A stretch of DNA of 64,000 nucleotides from Flavihumibacter sp. ZG627 (lineage in GTDB: Bacteria > Bacteroidota > Bacteroidia > Chitinophagales > Chitinophagaceae), in contig NZ_JPHF01000011.1 of assembly GCF_000814325.1 (NCBI RefSeq), positions 1 through 64,000 on the forward strand, in the 5' to 3' direction. The number at the start of each line of letters is the position of its first letter. Positions within the stretch are counted from its first letter, which is position 1. Below the pieces are notes generated by a model. It was not told the origin of the DNA, searched no databases, and worked only from the letters and a program-made list of their open reading frames with translations. This document shows, piece after piece, positions 57,517 to 64,000 of the stretch. Made by a program: the position numbers and the translations under genes.

Positions 57517-59886
57517 TCATTTTTGAAGCAAACGAAGTGCTTTTAATAAATCATTTGAATCAGTCAAAACACCAGCAAAAAGATCCCCTTTCTTAGCAAG
57601 CCGGGCAGGCATGCTGCGTATGGTAAATGCGGCAGGCGACAAATCATGATTCACCTCTTTCCATTCCAGCGCAGCTGACACTTGTGCTCCTTTAACAGGG
57701 CGCAGGCTATAAACCGATGCTAATGTTTGACCAGAGCGGTTTTGCAGAAAATCGATATATATTTTATTGCCTCTTTTTTTCAAAGAACGAACTATACTGG
57801 TTGTATCGGATAATTTTTCCTGCACCATGCTTGCAATCAGTTTTGCAAAATTCCGGACAGTATCAAAATCGTATTTGTTCCTGAGTGGTATGTAAACATG
57901 TAAACCTGATGCACCCGATGTTTTGCAGTATGAAGTTAGCTTTGCACTGTCGCATACTTCCTTTACAACCAGGGCCACATCAACTACTTCTTTAAACGTG
58001 TTTTTATCAGAGGGATCAATATCAATGGATAGCCAGGTAGGATTATCTGGTTTCTGGGTTCGGCTGTTCCATGGATTCATTTCAATACATCCGAGGTTAG
58101 CGAGGTACAGCAGGGTCTTTTGATTATTACAGACTATATAATCGATCACCTTATTACTGCTTTCACTCTTTACCGGAAACACTTTTACGAAAGATGGTGC
58201 ATTCTCACCTGCGTCCTTATGATAAAATCCCTCATCCTTTATTCCATTAGGATTTCGTTTTAATGACATAGGCCTGTCTTTGAGATGGGGGAGAATAAAT
58301 TCTGCAACTGCTGCATAATAATTTATAAGATCACCCTTAGTATACCCCTCATCGGGCCAGAATATCTTTTGTTGATTTGTGAGGGCAACTCCATGCGCTT
58401 TTGCTACCGGCTGTTCAGGGAGAATTTCTTCATTAAGATCCTTTACAGGCTTATCGTTTCTCAGGCGAAGAAAAACAGGATGACGGAAAATGTTTTCAGA
58501 GGTTAATTCTGTATAGCCGATATCCGCAACCAATTTAGGTTTCACCCAGGTAACAACTCCATTCAAAGGAACTTTTTCTTTAAAGGGTGAAACATCAGTA
58601 TGCAATTTTGCAAGTTTGGCTTTTATAGATTTCAGGAGGTTTGCATTAAATCCAGTTCCTACATGTCCACGATATTGCCATGCTCTACCTTTTTTACCAG
58701 CGAGTATAAGAGAGCCAAAATGTTCACGACTCCCTTTGGGTTCAGTATATCCCACAATCACTGCCTCACTACTCTGTACGTTCTTGATCTTTAACCATTG
58801 TTTACTTCTATAACCACGACTGTAACTGCTATCTGCTTTTTTTGCGATAACACCTTCCAGTCCCTTTTGCCGGGCGAGTTCAAAAAACTCAATCCCCCTT
58901 TCTTCAACATGATCACAGTACTTTATAACCGGATCTTTAGGTAATAATTTTTTCAGGATTTTCTTCCGGTCAATCAATGGCAGTTCTTCCATATTCTTTC
59001 CTGACAATGACAGAATATCAAAAACATAGAAGATCAGCGGTAATGAAGTATTTGATTCGTAGTTCTGCAGTTTCTGAAAGTCGGGCAAATTATGCTCGTT
59101 CAATAAAACAATTTCACCATCAAGTATACAATCATGCTTAATCTTTTGAAGGTGCTGCTGTACTGCAGGGAAACGTTGTTGAAGATCAATCCCGTTCCTG
59201 GAATAAAGTCTGTTGCCCTTACTATTAATTTCAGCTATTGCCCTGTAACCATCCCATTTTAATTCAAAAATCCAATCCTTATCATCAAAAGGCATCTTCT
59301 CTATTGATGCCAGCATTGGCTTCACAGGTTCTTCTAACTTTATTCCTTTACCATGACGGATGCTGGCTACGGGGGCCTCTTCCTTTGTGGCGGAGCTTTC
59401 TGCATCCTTATGCTTTATCAGAAGCCAGTTCTTTTCATCCTTCATCCTTACCAACACAAATTCACCCTTTAATTTTTTTCCTTTCAACAATACTTTCAAT
59501 TCCCCTTTTTTCAACGCGAGTATTGCTGCCCGTTCAGAAATTGCTTGATGTTTTCCATCTACCGGCATAAACTTTCCATTATCCCATATCTCAACTTTAC
59601 CAGCGCCGTAATTGCCTTTGGGAATTATTCCTTTAAAGTCAATATAGTCGACTGGATGATCTTCTGTTTGAACGGCCAGTCTTTTATCAGCGGGATCAAG
59701 TGAGGGACCTTTTGGCACGGCCCAGCTTTTCAATACACCTCCCAGTTCAAGTCTGAAATCATAGTGCAATCGCGAAGCCTGGTGCTTTTGAACTACGAAA
59801 CGAAAAGAGCTTTCCCCCAGTTTCTTACCTGCTGGTTCTGAGGTTTGAGAAAAATCCCTCTTTTTCTTATAAGTTGCCAGACTCAT
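57517..59886 (-). CDS. ligD: Multifunctional ATP-dependent DNA ligase LigD (PE-LIG-POL)
   Basis: The 789-residue protein has three domains in the order phosphoesterase (about 1-165), ligase (about 180-480) and polymerase/primase (about 495-789). The phosphoesterase domain has His41 and Asp43 in LHYDFRLE and His77 in EDHPVDY. The ligase has adenylated lysine Lys210 in ELKWDGYR, and motifs LDGEIV, VFDIL, EGVIAKK and WLKIK. The polymerase has acidic pair Asp622-x-Asp624 in LSIDIDPSD and HVYIPLR. It heals, extends and seals ends in bacterial non-homologous end joining. Its start overlaps the stop of ku by four bases, so the two are translationally coupled. Confidence 0.97.
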   Translation of the reverse strand: MSLATYKKKRDFSQTSEPAGKKLGESSFRFVVQKHQASRLHYDFRLELGGVLKSWAVPKGPSLDPADKRLAVQTEDHPVDYIDFKGIIPKGNYGAGKVEIWDNGKFMPVDGKHQAISERAAILALKKGELKVLLKGKKLKGEFVLVRMKDEKNWLLIKHKDAESSATKEEAPVASIRHGKGIKLEEPVKPMLASIEKMPFDDKDWIFELKWDGYRAIAEINSKGNRLYSRNGIDLQQRFPAVQQHLQKIKHDCILDGEIVLLNEHNLPDFQKLQNYESNTSLPLIFYVFDILSLSGKNMEELPLIDRKKILKKLLPKDPVIKYCDHVEERGIEFFELARQKGLEGVIAKKADSSYSRGYRSKQWLKIKNVQSSEAVIVGYTEPKGSREHFGSLILAGKKGRAWQYRGHVGTGFNANLLKSIKAKLAKLHTDVSPFKEKVPLNGVVTWVKPKLVADIGYTELTSENIFRHPVFLRLRNDKPVKDLNEEILPEQPVAKAHGVALTNQQKIFWPDEGYTKGDLINYYAAVAEFILPHLKDRPMSLKRNPNGIKDEGFYHKDAGENAPSFVKVFPVKSESSNKVIDYIVCNNQKTLLYLANLGCIEMNPWNSRTQKPDNPTWLSIDIDPSDKNTFKEVVDVALVVKEVCDSAKLTSYCKTSGASGLHVYIPLRNKYDFDTVRNFAKLIASMVQEKLSDTTSIVRSLKKRGNKIYIDFLQNRSGQTLASVYSLRPVKGAQVSAALEWKEVNHDLSPAAFTIRSMPARLAKKGDLFAGVLTDSNDLLKALRLLQK

Positions 59887-60656
59887 GAAACTTTACGTTT
59901 GGAAGTTGATAAACTCGCTTTTAGTTGTTCCATCAGATCTTTTGAGTTGGAATGTACAACCTTCATTTGCGGAACTTTCACTGCTTTTCCTTTTGATTTG
60001 GCCCTGATGAGTTTCATCAGTTTATCACTGTATTCATCTTTGAAGGAGCTTATATCAAATTTTTTGGTGAGTTGATCTACAAGGCTGAGCGCCATCTTAA
60101 GTTCAGCGGGGGTAGCTTTTGTTGCGGGTATCTTTAATTCTTTTGAAGAGCGCAACTCCTGTTCAAAACGGATGCGATTAAGCACGAGGGCATTATCCTG
60201 GGCTTTTATCACACAAAGGTGTTCACGGTTATGCATGACGAAGCTACCTATTGCTGCTTTACCCGATTTATTAAGGGCATCTCTTAGTAAGGCATATGCG
60301 CGAACACCAGTTTTATCAGGTTCAAGAAAATAGGGCATCTCAAAATAATTGGGATCGATCTCTGCCAGTTTCACAAATTGAGAGATGCCTATATGTTTTG
60401 TTTTCTCCGGACTGGCTTTTTCAAAATCTTCTTTATCAAGTACTACATATTTATCATTGAGCATGAATCCCCGAACGATATTCTCCCAAACAACTTCCTT
60501 TCCGGTTTTTTCATTGACCCGCTTAAACCTGATATTGGCATGATCCTTTTTGTCAAGCATATCAAAATCAAGATTGCTTTCTTCCACGGCGCTGTACATT
60601 TTGACCGGTATATTAACCAGGCCAAAGCCTAAGGACCCTGTCCAGATCGCTTTCAT
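59883..60656 (-). CDS. ku: Ku DNA end-binding protein
   Basis: The 257-residue protein is a bacterial Ku homodimer subunit. It starts MKAIWTGSLGFGLVNIPVKMYSA and contains the core-domain segments RFKRVNEKTGKEVVW, YFLEPDKTGVRAYALLRDAL and FVMHNREHLCVIKA, ending in a lysine-rich tail (KVPQMKVVHSNS.. and STSKRKVS). It binds broken DNA ends and recruits LigD. It is the first gene of a two-gene operon with ligD (4-bp overlap). The length and core are normal. Confidence 0.97.
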   Translation of the reverse strand: MKAIWTGSLGFGLVNIPVKMYSAVEESNLDFDMLDKKDHANIRFKRVNEKTGKEVVWENIVRGFMLNDKYVVLDKEDFEKASPEKTKHIGISQFVKLAEIDPNYFEMPYFLEPDKTGVRAYALLRDALNKSGKAAIGSFVMHNREHLCVIKAQDNALVLNRIRFEQELRSSKELKIPATKATPAELKMALSLVDQLTKKFDISSFKDEYSDKLMKLIRAKSKGKAVKVPQMKVVHSNSKDLMEQLKASLSTSKRKVS

Positions 60657-60727
60657 AACACAATTGTTTGAGGACTAATAATTTACGAATTTCTATAGTC
60701 TAATCAAAAAACTGTGCCATGTGTATC

Positions 60728-61054
60728 TCAATGAGATACAGCTTTCAGGCCAACGATAGAGGCAATAAGGGTAACAATAAAAAAAATACGCCAGAAATCG
60801 GCAGGTTCCTTAAAGAAGATTATACCAACAATTACGGTGCCTACAGCCCCTATTCCTGTCCAAACTGCATAAGCTGTTCCGATGGGCAACACGGCGGTTA
60901 CTTTAACCAATAGAATCATACTGATTGCCAGACAAAGAACAAAGCCTCCGTACCAGAAGGCAGCTTCATTACCGCTGGCTTCCCTGGCTTTTCCAAGGCA
61001 TGCGGCGAACCCAACTTCAAAAAGTCCGGCAATAATGAGTATAAGCCAATTCAT
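60728..61054 (-). CDS. SugE/Gdx-type small multidrug resistance transporter
   Basis: The 108-residue protein has four membrane helices, the membrane-embedded Glu13 in AGLFEVGFA, and the signature GTAYAVWTGIGAVGTVIVGIIFFKEP of the SugE/Gdx branch of SMR transporters. These proteins export guanidinium or small cationic compounds using protons. It lies 2 bp downstream of the Bax-inhibitor-like gene, so they form an operon. No guanidine riboswitch precedes it. The length is normal. Confidence 0.9.
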   Translation of the reverse strand: MNWLILIIAGLFEVGFAACLGKAREASGNEAAFWYGGFVLCLAISMILLVKVTAVLPIGTAYAVWTGIGAVGTVIVGIIFFKEPADFWRIFFIVTLIASIVGLKAVSH

Positions 61055-61056
61055 TG

Positions 61057-61812
61057 TTAGTCGCGGCTATTCAGCTTTCCCAATAAACGCAACATCTCAA
61101 TATAAAGCCACACTATGGTTACCAGAAGTCCGAATGCAGCGAACCATTCCATATACTTTGGAGCGCCTTTGGCAACGCCGTTTTCTATCATATCGAAATC
61201 GAGAATAAGGTTTAGGGCGGCGATGGCTACAACCAATAAGGAAAAACCTATGCCCATTAAACTTCCTTCATGGAGAAATGCGATATTAATATTGAATAAA
61301 CGAAGCACGAAAGCGATCAGGTAAAATATTGCTATTCCGGCAGTAGCTGTAAAGACGATGGATTTAAATTTCTGGGTGGCCTTAATTATTCCAGTACGAT
61401 AGAGAATGAACATTGCCAGTACAGTACCGAATGTTAGGGCAACAGCCTGCATCACAATACCGGGTGCTGTTGAGGCAAAGGCATTACTGAAAGTTGCACT
61501 TAATCCGCCAACAAAAACACCTTGAAGAAGTCCATAAGGTGGAGCCAGATATGGTCCGAGTTTTGGTTTGAATGAAATAATGAGGGCAAGAATCAATCCT
61601 CCTATAGCCGCGCCTATCATCCATGGGAATACATTAACGCCCTGGTTGAATGCATTCCAGGTAAAGACGGCAGAAGCCATCACCATAAAAAACAGGAATA
61701 GAAATTTATTCATTGTTCCCTTCTCGGTCATCGTATCAGAAAGATCACCCGTAAGTGACATATCGAATCTTTTCTCAGAAAGGGTTGGGTTGCCAGATTT
61801 AAATATTGCCAT
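61057..61812 (-). CDS. Bax-inhibitor-1/YccA-like membrane protein
   Basis: The 251-residue protein has about seven membrane helices, PPYGLLQGVFVGGLSATF, a FDMIENG signature and a hydrophilic N-terminus of about 30 residues with KRFDMSLTGDLSDTMTEKGTM. It belongs to the Bax-inhibitor-1 (TMBIM) group, whose bacterial members conduct calcium in a pH-dependent way (as shown for YetJ). The acidic residues that gate the channel in that protein cannot be verified here. It is divergent from the Gfo/Idh gene. Confidence 0.9.
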   Translation of the reverse strand: MAIFKSGNPTLSEKRFDMSLTGDLSDTMTEKGTMNKFLFLFFMVMASAVFTWNAFNQGVNVFPWMIGAAIGGLILALIISFKPKLGPYLAPPYGLLQGVFVGGLSATFSNAFASTAPGIVMQAVALTFGTVLAMFILYRTGIIKATQKFKSIVFTATAGIAIFYLIAFVLRLFNINIAFLHEGSLMGIGFSLLVVAIAALNLILDFDMIENGVAKGAPKYMEWFAAFGLLVTIVWLYIEMLRLLGKLNSRD

Positions 61813-61935
61813 GAGATTCTTTTATGGCTCCAAATTAGCATAATCCACCAATAATGCAAGTGCTTATCCGCATCTTAATGATATTGTGTATGTGCTGGCA
61901 GATATTTTGCATTTTGGAGAAGAAATATCTTTATT

Positions 61936-62931
61936 ATGGATGATTTTAAATGGGGTATAGTAGGAACAGGGGAAATCGCAAAGGCATTTGTTGCAGATAT
62001 GAAACTTGTGAATGGCAGAAATCATAAAGTGGTGGCTGTGATGGGTACCTCTATGGAATCGGCTGGAAATTTTGCTAAAGAACATCAGGCAGAGAGGGCC
62101 TATGAAAGCATACACGAAATGGTAAAAGAAGGGGGTATTGATGGAGTTTATATTGCAAGTCCCCATCCATTTCATCATAAGGAGACCATAATATGCTTAG
62201 AGCATAAAATTCCGGTATTATGTGAAAAGCCACTGGCCATGAATGCTGGCCAGGTCAGTGAAATAATTGAAGCATCGCGAAACAATGAAACCAGGGTTAT
62301 GGAAGGGATGTGGATACGTTACTTACCATCCATCAATAAAATGCTTGACCTGTATGCTTCCGGTAAAATTGGTGATGCAATACATCTTAATGCATCTATG
62401 AGTTATGTTGCGCCTAAGGACAAGGAAAACAGGTTTTATAACGAAAATCTTGGAGGCGGTTCATTAATGGACCTGGGAATATATCCTGTATATCTGGCTT
62501 TATTATTATTTGGAGAACCAGAATCATTACAAGCATTTGCCAAACTTACAGATGATAATATTGATGAATACTGCCAGGCTATTCTGCGCTTTCCTGGCAA
62601 TAAGTTTGCCTATTGTGAATCATCCATTATTACCAAAACGGCAAATACGGCTGTGATCACAGGAACTAAGGGTCGAATTATATTAGAGGAACAATGGAAT
62701 GAAAAACCACCAGCTATAGTTATAGAATATAATGAGGGAGAACCTGAGACAGTTTCTCTCGATTGGGAAGGTCGTGGATTTCAATACGAAATTGAAACAT
62801 TTACTAATTACATTTTCAATAAGGAAGATTCTCTATTGCATTCAATGGATGATAGTCTTCAATTAATGCAGGTATTAGACGATATCCGTGATAAAACCGG
62901 CATTGAATACCCATTTGACAAAGATGCCTGA
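61936..62931 (+). CDS. Gfo/Idh/MocA-family oxidoreductase
   Basis: The 331-residue protein has an N-terminal Rossmann domain (WGIVGTGEIAKAF, residues 6-18) with VYIASPHPFHHKETIICLEHKIPVLCEKPLAMN carrying the family lysine EKP. The C-terminal barrel domain carries GGGSLMDLGIYPVYLALLLFG. It should oxidise or reduce a sugar-like or cyclitol substrate with NAD(P)H. No transporter or other sugar gene lies next to it. It ends 2 bp before the stop of the convergent META-domain lipoprotein. Confidence 0.92.
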   Translation: MDDFKWGIVGTGEIAKAFVADMKLVNGRNHKVVAVMGTSMESAGNFAKEHQAERAYESIHEMVKEGGIDGVYIASPHPFHHKETIICLEHKIPVLCEKPLAMNAGQVSEIIEASRNNETRVMEGMWIRYLPSINKMLDLYASGKIGDAIHLNASMSYVAPKDKENRFYNENLGGGSLMDLGIYPVYLALLLFGEPESLQAFAKLTDDNIDEYCQAILRFPGNKFAYCESSIITKTANTAVITGTKGRIILEEQWNEKPPAIVIEYNEGEPETVSLDWEGRGFQYEIETFTNYIFNKEDSLLHSMDDSLQLMQVLDDIRDKTGIEYPFDKDA

Positions 62932-62932
62932 T

Positions 62933-63772
62933 CTAGGAACCTGACAGAGCAACTGCATTGAACCTTATCAGGAGTGTATCCCGGGAATAGAATAAAAGCT
63001 TGTTGTCCCGAATCTTCCAATTAGTTATTTGAGAAAGGGCCTCAAGGAAATCATTTTCAATATTCATTCCGATACAAGCCTTTCGTGTCATAATCAGGGG
63101 AGAAAATTTAATGCTTTGGTCAGCGGCCAATTCAAAACTGCCACGCAGACTATTACAACCGGTATTTCCATTAACAGTACCAACTGTTCCTGGAATAAAT
63201 GAAAGATAGGCCCCTTTGACAACGCTCGTATCAACCAATTTACCTTTCAGCTCAAACATGTGCCATTGAAATTGATAAAGGGATTCACTTCCGGAAGAGA
63301 CTATTTCATTCTCGTGAGTAGCACAAACATCAAGAACATTAAATTTCCCGAATTCGTTCAGATGGCGATCTGTGAAATACATTTTTCCTTCCCTCTCTTT
63401 CATCTCCCCATAACCTTCTATCATTTGGTTTCCTTGTTTAAGAAAGATCACCTCACGAAAAGAGGTCATCCCTTCTGAAAAAAATGTATACATAGCCAGT
63501 AGTGTATCGCCCAACATCCGGCCACTAATGGTTCCCTTACTTTTATCTTTACCATAAAAATTATACGAAAGAAATCCATTAACAGAATCACCCATGAGTG
63601 AGTATTCTAATCTTACCGTATCACGATTTGAAGCTTTCTGATAACAATATGAGGAAGATAATGGAGCAGTTGAAATTATTGAATCAAATACGACCTGGTT
63701 ATCTTTTTTGGGTGTATTATTCTGGCAAGCGATGACTGATATTAACAGAAAGGCGAAAAGCAACTTTTTCAT
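62933..63772 (-). CDS. META/HslJ-domain lipoprotein
   Basis: The 279-residue protein has a lipoprotein signal with lipobox ISVIAC (Cys16) and two parts. The first half (about 20-150) is a polar, beta-rich region with SLMGDSVNGFLSYNFYG. The second half is a META/HslJ-type domain (about 165-279) with WHMFELKGKLVD, GTVNGNTGCNSLRGSFELAADQSIKFSPLIMTRKACIG and a last DFLEALSQITNW helix. META domains occur in stress-induced envelope proteins (HslJ in E. coli, linked to novobiocin resistance). The first half is unrecognised. Confidence 0.85.
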   Translation of the reverse strand: MKKLLFAFLLISVIACQNNTPKKDNQVVFDSIISTAPLSSSYCYQKASNRDTVRLEYSLMGDSVNGFLSYNFYGKDKSKGTISGRMLGDTLLAMYTFFSEGMTSFREVIFLKQGNQMIEGYGEMKEREGKMYFTDRHLNEFGKFNVLDVCATHENEIVSSGSESLYQFQWHMFELKGKLVDTSVVKGAYLSFIPGTVGTVNGNTGCNSLRGSFELAADQSIKFSPLIMTRKACIGMNIENDFLEALSQITNWKIRDNKLLFYSRDTLLIRFNAVALSGS

Positions 63773-63806
63773 TACATAAACTTTGATATGTTAAATCATT
63801 ATACGC

Positions 63807-64000
63807 TTAAAAGAAGGTATCGCCATCTGGAAGAATATTAGGATTAAAACATATCTCCCATAAATGACCGTCAGGATCCGAAAAGCTGGCAGAATATCCC
63901 CAACTTTCTTCTCTAGCTTCTTTTACAAGAATTGCGCCCGCTTTTATGGCTGATGCAAGTAAACTATCAACATCTTCCTGATTACCTGTAAAATGACTCA
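63807..64000 (-). CDS. VOC-family (glyoxalase-like) protein, partial
   Basis: A reverse-strand frame runs from the window edge to a TAA at 63807-63809, giving 63 visible codons of the C-terminal part. The translation reads WGYSASFSDPDGHLWEICFNP near the end, a classic second-half motif of vicinal-oxygen-chelate proteins, whose Glu in LWEI ligates the metal. It probably encodes a small glyoxalase/bleomycin-resistance/dioxygenase-fold protein. The start lies outside the window, so size and specificity cannot be judged. Confidence 0.8.
   Translation of the reverse strand, partial: SHFTGNQEDVDSLLASAIKAGAILVKEAREESWGYSASFSDPDGHLWEICFNPNILPDGDTFF

Noticed and set aside
60728-61812. Guanidine riboswitch controlling the SugE/Gdx-like transporter
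   Set aside because: The transporter start is 2 bp after the preceding gene, leaving no room for a leader.

Overview
The window looks like ordinary chromosome from a Bacteroidota bacterium, most likely a member of the Chitinophagaceae; the family assignment is inference. The basis is the gene content: futalosine-pathway menaquinone genes, a PafA-type phosphatase, a secreted M16 peptidase, an alpha-oxoamine synthase of serine-palmitoyltransferase type, a 7TM-DISM histidine kinase, a carboxypeptidase-D-regulatory-like protein, and a short sigma factor followed by a membrane-anchored partner. At least fourteen genes also carry a Bacteroidota-type -7 box (TAnnTTTG, most often TATATTTG) 5-32 nt before the start codon, and Shine-Dalgarno sequences are mostly absent. 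No rRNA, tRNA, CRISPR array, transposase or prophage was recognised.

Layout. 1-772: the cut edge of an Rhs/YD-repeat-like reading frame next to a PIN-toxin/antitoxin pair. 802-2964: NdpA-like nucleoid protein, a secreted protein and a DinB-fold protein. 3012-6519: PLP-dependent transsulfuration enzyme, secreted serine hydrolase and SSAT-like acetyltransferase. 6525-8508 (reverse): PTPS/QueD-family enzyme, folE and fabD. 8704-10175: mqnB-mqnD. 10199-15808 (reverse): photolyase, class IV aminotransferase, small membrane protein, tex and a hydrolase, with three notable inverted-repeat elements. 15855-17216: cystathionine beta-synthase. 17217-17933: a 717-bp stretch with no convincing gene, rich in repeats and potential stems. 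17934-20967: cobalamin-binding-fold protein, an unrecognised protein with a faint kinase-like motif, and class II aldolase. 21075-26673 (reverse): radical SAM/SPASM protein, M16 peptidase and PafA phosphatase. 26795-28051: alpha-oxoamine synthase. 28052-28498: a gene-free gap with two copies of a hairpin/TATCCTATGAAAA element.

28499-36104: thioredoxin-fold protein, ubiX, AraC regulator, lolA, ftsK and a DISM histidine kinase. 36084-43181 (reverse): DUF423, aroK, glutaryl-CoA-dehydrogenase-like enzyme, pyrF, kynureninase, an SDR without the usual catalytic Tyr/Lys, a glycerophosphodiesterase and an Mrp ATPase lacking the CxxC motif. 43277-44852: secreted regulatory-like protein and 3-hydroxybutyryl-CoA dehydrogenase. 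44830-46909 (reverse): lipoprotein, sigma factor and membrane partner. 47026-51512 (reverse): YigZ, DMT transporter, ribD, EcsC-like protein and GH26 glycosidase. 51562-57223: double-thioredoxin protein, a GMC oxidoreductase with its subunit-3 partner, and a radical SAM protein with unusual cysteine spacing. 57213-64000: secreted basic coiled-coil protein, ligD-ku end-joining operon, SugE-Bax-inhibitor pair, Gfo/Idh oxidoreductase, META-domain lipoprotein and a VOC-family gene cut by the window edge.

Functional links: mqnB, mqnD and ubiX fit menaquinone synthesis by the futalosine route. The transsulfuration enzyme and cystathionine beta-synthase fit reverse transsulfuration. Kynureninase, the glutaryl-CoA-dehydrogenase-like enzyme and hydroxybutyryl-CoA dehydrogenase fit amino-acid and acyl-CoA catabolism. 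Ku and LigD form a complete two-component end-joining system. No single clearly new multi-gene system was found. The strongest candidates for undescribed biology are the non-coding stretches at 17217-17933 and 28052-28498, the protein at 18712-19821 and the radical SAM protein at 54956-57223.
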